9,047 nucleotides of DNA from Candidatus Kapaibacterium sp. (GTDB taxonomy: Bacteria; Bacteroidota; Ignavibacteria; Kapaibacteriales; UBA2268): positions 1 through 9,047 of the forward strand of contig CALHRB010000329.1 in the NCBI GenBank assembly GCA_938038165.1, read 5' to 3'. Positions within the stretch are counted from its first letter, which is position 1; each line of letters opens with the position of its first letter. The notes under the pieces are model-generated. The model saw only the letters and a list, made by a program, of their open reading frames with translations, ran no database searches and had not been told where the DNA came from. Made by a program: the position numbers and the translations under genes. Positions 1-7,856 of the stretch are shown piece after piece.

Positions 1-1281
1 GGTGGTGTTTAAGTTAGTGTTTTTTTGAGTCTTGGTTAGTTTTTGAGTTTGTAAATGTCTGTTTTTGAAGGGAATTTTTTTGGGGGAAACAGTTTCGATT
101 TTCCACTTTTCATCCAGATTTATTTTTTTTACTTGATCATATCTGTTGATATCATCACCAAGATTATTTTGAGTTACTGCGATTGAATCCTTAGTAACTT
201 CTATTAAATTTTCAGGATTATCTTTGGGTGCAACTAATTTAAGTATGTCAGTTTGTTTGTCCTTTCTTTTTAAGTTAAAGGTTTTAATCTTATTTATCTG
301 ATCTTGTGTTTCCGGATCAACAAAAAACAGATAATAACCCAACCAAAAAATGCCTCCAAAAATTCCAACAGAGGCAAATGCAAAAGCTATTTTTCTCCAG
401 GGAAAAGCAGGTAATTTAAATTTTTTGCGTTCTTTTCTTGTGATTTCCTTTTTTTCTTCTACGGTAGAAATTGGTTTTAATTTCTTGGTTGGTGTGGATC
501 TTAGCTTATTTTCTTTTTCTTTGAACTCACTCGGCTTGCTAACTCCAAGTGAATCGAATTCAATCAGAACGGAATCCACCAAATCATCTACCGGTTTGAA
601 ATCACTAAAATCAACTTCGTTTTCCTTTGCATTCTGCTGAATACCTTGAGAGTCAGAATCGGATTTTCTTAGTAATGATTTATTTAAATCACCCTGCAAA
701 AGACTCAAGAAATCTTCATCCAACTTTATTTCTTCTTCTTCATTGGCGTCAGAAACTGTGGGTTCCGGATCATCGGCTTCAAACTTATTCAAAGAATGGT
801 TTTGATTATTTTCTTCATCTGATACTATTTTTTCCGAAAAACTGTATTCACTGCTATTGTCAGATAATTTGGTTTCATTAATAATATTCTGATTATTATC
901 ATAAGGATCAAGATCCAAAACCTCGTCAGAGTCTGCTTCATTATCAAATGAATGACCTAATTTGCTATCCTCATTATCCTCAATTTCCGAACTATCTCTG
1001 GCAGGAACAAATTCCGAATCATCTTCTTCGAACAAATTCCAGACGGTAACTTTTTCTTCTTCCGTTTTAGAAATTTCTTTTTCTTGATTTTTCAAAAATT
1101 CTTTAATTAATTTCTCGCTTGCTTCGGCATCTTTGATTTCGCTTGCTGAAAGTTTATAGGGAAGCTTGCCGGGATATTCGGTTCCATTATCCAGCAAAAA
1201 GCTATCATCATCGGTGTTTAGTATCTCAAAACCCGACAGAAGTTCCTCTTTTTTCAGCTTCTCTTCAAAAATTGAGTCCAT
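1..1281 (-). CDS. Acidic single-pass inner-membrane protein, function unknown (3' end outside window)
   Basis: This is an open frame of 427 codons without a stop, starting at the ATG at 1281 and running off the left edge. I do not recognise the family. Residues 1-270 are soluble and strongly acidic, rich in Asp, Glu, Ser and Asn, with no cysteine or clear catalytic motif seen. A basic cluster (RKERKK, 282-287, then W-R-K at 295-297) precedes one transmembrane segment at about 298-321 (I298 to V321, containing FGGIFWLGYYLFF). By the positive-inside rule the acidic domain is cytoplasmic and the C-terminus periplasmic. Residues 322-427 are polar and rich in Lys, Thr, Asn and Gln, like an extended periplasmic linker. 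Many proteins of this shape in the phylum end in a SPOR or TonB-like C-terminal domain, but that part lies outside the window, so this is only a possibility. The gene follows the barrel gene by 15 bases, which suggests co-transcription. The leader has no clear Shine-Dalgarno sequence. Confidence 0.85.
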   Translation of the reverse strand, partial: MDSIFEEKLKKEELLSGFEILNTDDDSFLLDNGTEYPGKLPYKLSASEIKDAEASEKLIKEFLKNQEKEISKTEEEKVTVWNLFEEDDSEFVPARDSSEIEDNEDSKLGHSFDNEADSDEVLDLDPYDNNQNIINETKLSDNSSEYSFSEKIVSDEENNQNHSLNKFEADDPEPTVSDANEEEEIKLDEDFLSLLQGDLNKSLLRKSDSDSQGIQQNAKENEVDFSDFKPVDDLVDSVLIEFDSLGVSKPSEFKEKENKLRSTPTKKLKPISTVEEKKEITRKERKKFKLPAFPWRKIAFAFASVGIFGGIFWLGYYLFFVDPETQDQINKIKTFNLKRKDKQTDILKLVAPKDNPENLIEVTKDSIAVTQNNLGDDINRYDQVKKINLDEKWKIETVSPKKIPFKNRHLQTQKLTKTQKNTNLNTT

Positions 1282-1296
1282 TTTTTTCAGATTTGT

Positions 1297-2901
1297 CTAA
1301 AATTTCCAGTAAATACCAGCTGTAACGAATACATTTCGTGACTTGTAACCGTTCCAATACTTAATGTCAGAGTTAAATAAATTCTCAATTTTCAAAACAG
1401 CATCAAATTCTTTTGAAAATGAATAGTCAACACCTAAGTTGAAATCAATAAATGAGCCAATTTCTTTGGTGTTTTCCTTGTTGACATATCGAGCTCCAAC
1501 AAAAGAAATTTCGACACTTGATCCAAGTCTCTCAAACCATCTTTTTCGGTAATTTCCGGAAAGTCTTAAGGGGTCAGAGTAAGGAACTTTGCTCCCTGAG
1601 GATAACTCATTGTTTTGCAGTAAAATACGAAAAGTTAAAATATCACTGGAAGAAAAATTATACACTCCTTCAATATTAAATTTTAATGAGGTTGATTTAT
1701 CATAATGTAAATTAAAAGCTCCGGAAGTGTCAGCATCCAGGAAATATGGAGTTCTGTCAATAATAGAATATCCAAGATCTGCCTGAATATATAGTTTCTC
1801 GTTTGGATGATAATTCAATCCAGCAATAAATGATACAGGATTTGCAAAATCAATCACTGAACTGTCGGTAATATATGGATTTGTAAATATTGCATCTGAA
1901 AAGCTGTTATGTTCAAGTCCGGTTGAAAAACCAGCTGATACAGTCAAAAAGTCATAAAGAAAGTAAGATAAATTACCAACAATAATTACTCCCTGTCTGC
2001 CCTCGCCTGAACTTGACTGTGTCATTTGAATACCTCCCCTCCCTCTGAAAATCAATCCGCTTAAATCATATTTCAATTTTCCAAATAATTCAAAAAAGGT
2101 ATAAGGCGTTCCCCTTAAATTATGTAAGTCAATTGAAGCCCCAGCCCCAACGGCAAAACCCTCAAATTTACCATCGATATTCAAAAAACCATTTAAAGTG
2201 TTATCAGAAATACTTTGGTCATTTTGTGAAAGAGACAAAGTTTTGAATTCAGCCCCTGTTTTAAAATCGAATATGTCATATCTCCCATCGCTTGTGAGAT
2301 TTAATCCGAAAGCTGTAGTCTTTCTCGCAGGTGCTATACTAACAGAATATAATTTATAATTACGATATTCAAAATCAATATCAAGAGTTGTCAGGCTTCC
2401 ACCAAAAAAAAGGAATTTATCGGGAGCCACATATTCAGAGCCTATTTTAGCGAATATCTTTGTGTAATCTGAATTTTTAATATGCCCGTCGCTGAAATCC
2501 AAGCCACCGTCTAATGAAAGTTTATAGTCATCAACAAACAATCTATAACCTCCCAAAAATTTTGGTGTATTATACATTCCATATTGTCCCGAAAAATAAC
2601 CCTTTGCGAAAGACAATGATGTCATCTTGTCCTGTAATGGTTTGAAAGGAATTAACATCGAGATTTGTTTTTCCAATGAATTTATGGAATCAAGGTCATC
2701 TTTGGTTAAAGGTTTGGATTTATCAAGGAATTGCTTTGTTCCCGATTGAACGTTAAGATTTTCTTTCCCCTCAATAAAAATAGTTGGAAGTTCAAGCGGT
2801 CTGGTTTCATTTGTTTTAGGTAACTCTTTATCCTGAGCTATCAGACAATTGTAATAAAAAAAAGTAATTAACAGAGTCAAATAGATTTTTTTCATTTTCA
2901 T
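1297..2901 (-). CDS. TonB-dependent-receptor-like outer-membrane beta-barrel protein, without full plug domain
   Basis: The product is a 534-residue outer-membrane protein. Residues 1-22 form a signal peptide: lysines at 2, 4 and 5, a hydrophobic core, and cleavage near IA|Q. Cys19 lies inside the core without a lipobox, so it is not a lipoprotein. The mature N-terminus has a segment (LPTIFIEGKENL, about 38-49) resembling the opening strand of a TonB-receptor plug, but only about 60 polar residues follow before the barrel, so a normal plug of about 130 residues is absent. From about residue 95 to the end the sequence alternates polar and aromatic/hydrophobic residues in amphipathic strands. 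The last 30 residues (ENLFNSDIKYWNGYKSRN, ending in IYWKF) match the closing strands of TonB-dependent receptors, including the NLFN motif, the Tyr before the final strand and the terminal Phe. Typical receptors have 600-1000 residues. The gene starts 7 bases after the TPR gene's stop; Met3 is an alternative start. The ligand is unknown. Confidence 0.85.
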   Translation of the reverse strand: MKMKKIYLTLLITFFYYNCLIAQDKELPKTNETRPLELPTIFIEGKENLNVQSGTKQFLDKSKPLTKDDLDSINSLEKQISMLIPFKPLQDKMTSLSFAKGYFSGQYGMYNTPKFLGGYRLFVDDYKLSLDGGLDFSDGHIKNSDYTKIFAKIGSEYVAPDKFLFFGGSLTTLDIDFEYRNYKLYSVSIAPARKTTAFGLNLTSDGRYDIFDFKTGAEFKTLSLSQNDQSISDNTLNGFLNIDGKFEGFAVGAGASIDLHNLRGTPYTFFELFGKLKYDLSGLIFRGRGGIQMTQSSSGEGRQGVIIVGNLSYFLYDFLTVSAGFSTGLEHNSFSDAIFTNPYITDSSVIDFANPVSFIAGLNYHPNEKLYIQADLGYSIIDRTPYFLDADTSGAFNLHYDKSTSLKFNIEGVYNFSSSDILTFRILLQNNELSSGSKVPYSDPLRLSGNYRKRWFERLGSSVEISFVGARYVNKENTKEIGSFIDFNLGVDYSFSKEFDAVLKIENLFNSDIKYWNGYKSRNVFVTAGIYWKF

Positions 2902-2907
2902 ACTCGA

Positions 2908-5900
2908 TTAGTTTCTATTCTTTTCAAGATTTTTTAATAAACTGTGTCTGCGTTTTGCGGTTTTGCCATAATCATCTTCGGACCTGTATTTGATAATTTC
3001 TTCATAAGCAACAGCAGCGGAATTATAATCCCCAATTTTCTCGTAGCACTCGCCTAAGTTCAGTAAAGATAATGTGAACCAATCCTCAAATCCTACAAAT
3101 CTGTCCTGAACAATCTTATAAGACTTTATAGCATCCTGACAGTTTCCGGAACGCATATAAATTTCACCTATTCTATATTGTGCCTCAGCGGAAAGCGAGG
3201 GGTTATTTGCGATAATGTCAGGGTTTGTTGCAAGAAAGTTGAATTCACTTATTGCCGAGTCCGCTTTGCCCGCCAATCTATAATGCATCCCCAGTCTGTA
3301 TCTGCTCTGGTCGGCATATTCCATCCCTTTGAATTTCTCTGCAATTACTTTGAACAAACTGATTGCAGAGTTAGTATCTCCAAGGCTGTATCTAATTGAA
3401 GCCATTTCAAAACCAGCCTGAGCTGATGCCGGATTTTCGGGAAAGTCTTTCTGTAATCTTCTAAAAATCGAATCTGCGGCTGAAATGTCAGCCTGTTGTT
3501 TTTTAATGAGACCAAGTTCCAGCAAACTTTGAGCCGCATAATCAGTTTTAGGGAAAAAACTGAGAACCCTTCTAAAAGTTTTTTCGGCATTATCCAGATC
3601 ATTTAGTGCAAAATAGCTTTTTGCCATCCAATAAACAGCTTCAGCATTTTTTTCGTTTCCGGGATATTTTTGTATGAAATTTTCATATTCTGAAATAGCA
3701 TCTTTAAATCTCTTATCGGTATAAAACATTTCACCTTTCTTGAACAAAAATTCAGGTGCAAAAGGTGAATTTGGATTGCTTTCAACGTATTGGTCAGTTA
3801 TTTTCATAGCTTCATCAGTTCTGCCCAAAACTACATAACAAAATTGGATGCTTTTGAGGGCGTCCGGAGCTAAAGAACTCGATGGATAAGATTCTACTAC
3901 AATTTTATAATGTGCGATCGCATTTTCAAAATTACCCATATTGTAATAAGCATCACCAATCGAATAATAAGCCCTTGGAACTAATATGCTCTGTGGATAA
4001 GCCTGAGATAAAAAATTAAAATTCTCAATAGCTTCATTATATTTTTTTTGTTCAAAGCGGATCCAACCAGTAAGATACAAAGCATAAGGGGCATAAGCTG
4101 AACGTGGAAATTTCCTGACGAAAACAAGGAGTTCAGTAATGGCTTCTTCGTTTTTTTGTAATCTATAAAGTGCCTGAGCAAGTTGAAAACTGCTATACTC
4201 ACCTTCGTCGCTGCCTGAGGGCGCTAATTTTGACGCCCTTCTGTAAAAATCAACAGCTTTGTTAAAATCACGAGTATAATAATAACCATCTGCCTGACGA
4301 ATAAGGACTTCCAAAGTATGCTTTGAATCAGGAAACATCCTTATCATTTTTTCGAAAACCTCTGTGGATTGTTTGAACTCTTTCAGCCTGAAATATGACC
4401 ACCCAAGCCCATAATATGCCTCTTCAAGATATTGACTTGTTGGATATAGATCAATCAATGATTTATATTTATCAATTGAATTTTTCAGAAGGTCAGACCT
4501 GTAATAAGCCTCGGCAAGCCAATAGAGTGCTTCGTCATTTCTGCCGTGATTGGTATTTGTAGCTAAATAGGAAAGTAAACTAGGAATGGCTTCGGCATTC
4601 CTGTTGTTTTTGACAAGAGCTATCCCTCTTCTCAATCTTGAATGAGAAATATACCAGGATTTTTGAGGCAGGAGAAAATCAGAACTCTTTATAGCAACTT
4701 GTTCAGCTGAATTGAATGATTTAATAGCTCTATCCCAGTTTCTTAACTCAAAATAAGACTCTCCAAGCAATAGGTATGTTCTGACTATTGAACTTGCTTC
4801 AGTTGCTTCTCTTTCGCTCCTTTCCAGTATTCTAACAGCTTTTTCGTATTCTCCTTCTTCAAAATAAATCTGTCCAAGCTCTATTAGCGCCAAAGCAATG
4901 TTAGGATTGTTGACTTCCGTAGAAAGATGAATAAATTCTTTTCTGGCTGTTTCAATATCTCCTGCTCGCTTCAAAGCCACTGCTCTGAAAAGCCTAGCGG
5001 AAGATTTCAAAATTGATTTCTCATCTTTTTCTGAATCAATTACCATTTCATAAAATGATATTGCATGCCTGAAGTCAGATTTATTCAAATAACACCATGC
5101 AATTCCAAGTCTGACGTAATTTGTCAATTTAGATTCAGTAAACGTATCGAGAAATATATTATAGGTCGTTATAGCTCTGTCAAAAAAGCCGCTGAGCTTG
5201 TATGCTTCTCCTTTGAAATACTGTATTTCTTCCGAGGCTGATTCTGCATAAGATTGCGGCTCAAAATCCAGAACTCCGACCTCTTTGTTCAAAATCTGTT
5301 TCCATACCAATTCAGCTTGTTCAATGTTTGTAATCGCTGTCTTGTAATCCCTGAGAACTATATTGTTATTAATCTCTCGGATTCGGGAAGCGATCATTGT
5401 GTTGCTTTTTGGATAGAGTTTTAAATTTGTTCTGTAGTAAGTCTTGGCTTTATCATAATCCCGATTGATTTCTGCAATTACTCCAAGTGCATATAAAGCA
5501 TCATCAGAATAAGTCAGATTGGGATATTTTTTGGAGCATTCTTCGAACAAAGGTTCAGCATCCTGATATTTCCCTTGCTGAACCAGTGATATACCATTCC
5601 AATAAAGGCTGAAATGAGTTAAGTTAATATAAATGGAATCTTTTATTTTTTGATAAAATTCTTCGGATTGATTTTTAGCTTCTGTGAAAAGCTTGTGAGA
5701 TTTGTTATACTCCTGATTCTCAAAGGCATAAAAAGCCCTTTCGTAAATCAACATTGGAATAAACGGAGATTTTGTAAATTCCTCCGTAAATCTTAATAAA
5801 ATTTTGTCGGCAAAGGCATAATTTCCGCTGTAGAATTCCGTTCTTGCCCTTAAAAGGATTGAAGCTCCGTAACTGTCAAGATTTTTGAAGTTATCAACTG

Positions 5901-6105
5901 AAGTTGTAATTAATTCTTTTGATAATTTTAACAAATAAATATCATATAATTCTTTGCTTTTCGAATACTCAAAGAATCCGTAAGATAAATTATAACTGTC
6001 CTCAATGGCAAAGGCTTTTGTTAAGGAAACGAAAAGAAATAAAACCAACCAAAAAATTTTAAAGTGCTTTCTTAAATCAGAAATAACAAAAAAATTAAAG
6101 TTCAT
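2908..6105 (-). CDS. Exported tetratricopeptide-repeat scaffold protein (about 20 TPRs)
   Basis: The product is a 1065-residue, probably periplasmic protein made almost entirely of TPR helix pairs. Residues 1-33 are a signal peptide: a basic n-region, hydrophobic core 17-29, and an AFA|IED cleavage site. A frame extending to an ATG at 6150 would add 15 basic residues (MRHNITPVKKFKRGK) in front. I chose the inner ATG at 6105 because a purine-rich AAAAGGGGGAAG lies directly upstream and because it gives a normal-length signal peptide. From about residue 85 on, roughly 20 repeats of about 34 residues can be read, for example AYYGLGWSYFRLKEFKQSTE, ALYLTGWIRFEQKKYNEAIE and SLLNLGECYEKIGDYNSAAV. 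Many end in the Y/FP-x-S turn of the YbgF/BamD-like Outer-lipoprotein TPR class. TPR arrays bind protein partners, and I see no enzyme domain. No lipobox is present. The gene is followed after 7 bases by the outer-membrane barrel gene, so that protein is the obvious candidate partner. Weaker helical pairs near the N-terminus may also be degenerate repeats. Confidence 0.9.
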   Translation of the reverse strand: MNFNFFVISDLRKHFKIFWLVLFLFVSLTKAFAIEDSYNLSYGFFEYSKSKELYDIYLLKLSKELITTSVDNFKNLDSYGASILLRARTEFYSGNYAFADKILLRFTEEFTKSPFIPMLIYERAFYAFENQEYNKSHKLFTEAKNQSEEFYQKIKDSIYINLTHFSLYWNGISLVQQGKYQDAEPLFEECSKKYPNLTYSDDALYALGVIAEINRDYDKAKTYYRTNLKLYPKSNTMIASRIREINNNIVLRDYKTAITNIEQAELVWKQILNKEVGVLDFEPQSYAESASEEIQYFKGEAYKLSGFFDRAITTYNIFLDTFTESKLTNYVRLGIAWCYLNKSDFRHAISFYEMVIDSEKDEKSILKSSARLFRAVALKRAGDIETARKEFIHLSTEVNNPNIALALIELGQIYFEEGEYEKAVRILERSEREATEASSIVRTYLLLGESYFELRNWDRAIKSFNSAEQVAIKSSDFLLPQKSWYISHSRLRRGIALVKNNRNAEAIPSLLSYLATNTNHGRNDEALYWLAEAYYRSDLLKNSIDKYKSLIDLYPTSQYLEEAYYGLGWSYFRLKEFKQSTEVFEKMIRMFPDSKHTLEVLIRQADGYYYTRDFNKAVDFYRRASKLAPSGSDEGEYSSFQLAQALYRLQKNEEAITELLVFVRKFPRSAYAPYALYLTGWIRFEQKKYNEAIENFNFLSQAYPQSILVPRAYYSIGDAYYNMGNFENAIAHYKIVVESYPSSSLAPDALKSIQFCYVVLGRTDEAMKITDQYVESNPNSPFAPEFLFKKGEMFYTDKRFKDAISEYENFIQKYPGNEKNAEAVYWMAKSYFALNDLDNAEKTFRRVLSFFPKTDYAAQSLLELGLIKKQQADISAADSIFRRLQKDFPENPASAQAGFEMASIRYSLGDTNSAISLFKVIAEKFKGMEYADQSRYRLGMHYRLAGKADSAISEFNFLATNPDIIANNPSLSAEAQYRIGEIYMRSGNCQDAIKSYKIVQDRFVGFEDWFTLSLLNLGECYEKIGDYNSAAVAYEEIIKYRSEDDYGKTAKRRHSLLKNLEKNRN

Positions 6106-6120
6106 CTTCCCCCTTTTGAA
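6106..6120 (-). promoter_or_regulatory. Purine-rich ribosome-binding site deciding the TPR protein start
   Basis: Read on the minus strand, the bases just before the ATG at 6105 are TTCAAAAGGGGGAAG. The AGGGGG core ends 3 bases before the ATG, which is tighter than usual. It is the only Shine-Dalgarno-like tract before any gene in the window; the others have A/T-rich leaders. It favours the ATG at 6105 over the in-frame ATG at 6150. Confidence 0.5.
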
Positions 6121-6150
6121 TTTTTTTACAGGAGTTATATTATGCCGCAT

Positions 6151-6168
6151 CGAAAATTACGAAAATTA
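6151..6168. repeat. Two tandem copies of a 9-base unit (CGAAAATTA)
   Basis: CGAAAATTA occurs twice without a gap in the short spacer between the terminase and TPR genes. On the minus strand it reads TAATTTTCG twice. It lies within 63 bases of the TPR start, so it could be part of a promoter or operator, but two short A/T-rich copies can arise by chance. No clear promoter consensus was found in the 117-base spacer (6106-6222). Confidence 0.3.
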
Positions 6169-6222
6169 TTAACTAAAATCTAATTTTTTTATGTATTAAT
6201 CATTTAGAAGACGAAAAATTTA

Positions 6223-7722
6223 TTAAAAATCTTTTGTCAATCCTTTTTTGGTAATATTTTTCAATAATGATGAAGCAGGATTGTTCAGGGATATATTTTC
6301 TATCAGATATGCTATATACGAAAAAGCATCAACCTGATCATCGTATTTGGAATTTGGGAACGCAAGAAGTTCATCTTCGAAATTTTTTAGCCAATGCGAA
6401 TTTTCCGGAAAAAAAACATAACCCGACTCGAGTTTTGCGGCAATTGGCAGTGCTCTTGATAGTTTATCTTTTGTCGGTTTTAAACCAATCACTTTTAATC
6501 CCTCTTTTTCGGCTTGTTGTAGAAGAGAAACTTGATACTGAACTGTCTCAATCCCAATGAAAATACCCTTCCATTTTAAAAAAACATTTCTAATTTTGTC
6601 TAAGTGTTCAGATCCTTTGTAATGTTCCCTTATTACATCAACTATTAAAATATCTTTGTCTGGGGTAAGGCAAAAAATCAATATAACCGTAAAATCCGAA
6701 GTTTCTTTGCTCGTAACAGCCAGATCAACGGTTGCAAAATAGTTGCAGTCAATTTTCCTTATAGATTTAACATTTTTAACATCAAAATCCGAAGAAAGAA
6801 ATAAATAATAAAGCTCTGGATCTTCATAATAGTATTTAAAATGCTTTCTAAGGAAAATTTGCCCACCCACGGGTCTGGGATTTTGCTGATAAAGAGATTC
6901 GAACCAGTAAGAACCAAGAACATTTCTTATATCATTTAATTTTTTTATATCAAATCGCTCACTCCATAAAGCCTCACCGATTTTCCGCCCCAAAGGATCA
7001 AAGTCATCAGCGATAGCAGGGATTCTGATGAGCTTCCAATCAGTTTCGTCAAAATCTCCACGAGAATTTATGATTTCGTTCTTTTTCAAAATTTTACCCA
7101 CCAGATCGTCTTCGTGCCAGCGAGTCATAATTATTATTATAACTCCATCTGGCTCTAAACGAGTGAATGCTGTTGAAATGAACCAATCCCAGATATTATC
7201 CCTTATCTTTTTGCTGTGAGCCTCCCTGTCATTTTTAATCGGGTCATCAATAATCAAAAGGTTAGCCCCTCGACCCGTCAGAGAACCGCCGATACCGACA
7301 GAGTCCATGCCACCACCAAATTCATCCAAATCGAAACTTGCTGCTGACTTTGATTTTGAACTAACTTTAATGCCGGCTAATTCCTCGCCCCACTCTTCAA
7401 TAATTTGCAATACCTTTCTGCCCCAGCTTGATGCGAACTTTGCTCCATAGGAAGTTAAAATTATTCTGTGATGTTTGAAATTCATCAGATACCACGCAGG
7501 AAAATATTTTGAAGCAAATTCTGACTTCCCGTGCCTTGGGGGAAGGTTTATAATTATTTTCTGTTCAATCCTTTTCGCTCCCAAAACAAGATAATGATTA
7601 ATCAAATCCAGATGAGGGGCTTTCTTCCATTTTCCTTTACTTATAATTTCAGCAAATTCAGCAGGATTGTCGGGAAGTGCATTCTGAAATTTCTTCTTTT
7701 TTTTACTAAATGTATTACTCAT
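6223..7722 (-). CDS. Phage-type terminase large subunit (ATPase and nuclease), apparently orphan
   Basis: The 499-residue product matches the DNA-packaging terminase large subunit of tailed phages, Terminase_6 / psiM2-ORF9 type. The N-terminal ATPase has a Walker A motif PPRHGKS (61-67), the SLTGRGAN segment (147-154), a Walker B motif LLIIDDP (155-161) and the coupling motif TRWHEDDL (200-207). The C-terminal RNase H-fold nuclease shows its acidic residues in ATVDLAV (D333), GIETVQ (E392) and KYDDQVDA (D461, D462, D465). All expected motifs are present and the length is normal, so it looks functional rather than decayed. The ATG at 7722 is used as start; the frame reaches 7 codons further to a TTG at 7743, and neither has a Shine-Dalgarno sequence. 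In phages this enzyme pumps DNA into the procapsid and cuts concatemers, working with a small terminase and portal. None of these partners, nor an integrase or capsid gene, is visible in the window. It could be a prophage remnant, an edge of a phage outside the view, or a domesticated gene. Confidence 0.93.
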   Translation of the reverse strand: MSNTFSKKKKKFQNALPDNPAEFAEIISKGKWKKAPHLDLINHYLVLGAKRIEQKIIINLPPRHGKSEFASKYFPAWYLMNFKHHRIILTSYGAKFASSWGRKVLQIIEEWGEELAGIKVSSKSKSAASFDLDEFGGGMDSVGIGGSLTGRGANLLIIDDPIKNDREAHSKKIRDNIWDWFISTAFTRLEPDGVIIIIMTRWHEDDLVGKILKKNEIINSRGDFDETDWKLIRIPAIADDFDPLGRKIGEALWSERFDIKKLNDIRNVLGSYWFESLYQQNPRPVGGQIFLRKHFKYYYEDPELYYLFLSSDFDVKNVKSIRKIDCNYFATVDLAVTSKETSDFTVILIFCLTPDKDILIVDVIREHYKGSEHLDKIRNVFLKWKGIFIGIETVQYQVSLLQQAEKEGLKVIGLKPTKDKLSRALPIAAKLESGYVFFPENSHWLKNFEDELLAFPNSKYDDQVDAFSYIAYLIENISLNNPASSLLKNITKKGLTKDF

Positions 7723-7856
7723 CGAATTATTGATATTAAACAAAACAAAAGCTATTTAAGGTTATCCAATTTTTTTTCCAAATGAATAAATCAAAATAGA
7801 AGTTTGGAATATTTTTTGTATTTATGTTTTTTCAGTAAATAATTATTAATAAAAAT
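7723..7856. promoter_or_regulatory. Divergent intergenic region, presumed to hold two promoters
   Basis: The terminase and glycosyltransferase genes diverge from this 134-base, very A/T-rich spacer, so at least one promoter for each should lie here. Several TTTG words occur on both strands (for example 7803-7806 on the plus strand), as in Bacteroidota -33 elements. I could not find a TAnnTTTG -7 box at a fitting distance; TATTTATG at 7819-7826 is one mismatch off but too close to that TTTG. The assignment therefore rests on gene orientation alone. No hairpin terminator is visible. Confidence 0.35.

Noticed and set aside
350..881. Two plus-strand frames of 96 and 84 codons within the left gene, and one of 60 codons at 1143-1325.
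   Set aside because: They are opposite-strand shadows of the minus-strand acidic protein, whose frame stays open over 1281 bases with a coherent topology.
2843..2847. Cys19 of the barrel protein as a possible lipoprotein cysteine.
   Set aside because: The residues before it (Tyr-Tyr-Asn) do not fit a lipobox, and the IA|Q site just after it gives a normal signal peptidase I cleavage for an outer-membrane barrel.
6106..6150. The longer start of the TPR gene at the ATG at 6150, adding 15 residues.
   Set aside because: It places a basic extension before a complete signal peptide and lacks a ribosome-binding site, while the ATG at 6105 follows a purine-rich tract. It cannot be fully excluded.
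6142..6183. A 13-codon plus-strand frame (MPHRKLRKLLTKI) with AGGAG 7 bases upstream, antisense to the longer start of the TPR gene.
   Set aside because: It is very short, overlaps the TPR leader on the other strand, its start region is simply the complement of low-complexity A/T sequence with the tandem 9-base repeat, and nothing supports expression.
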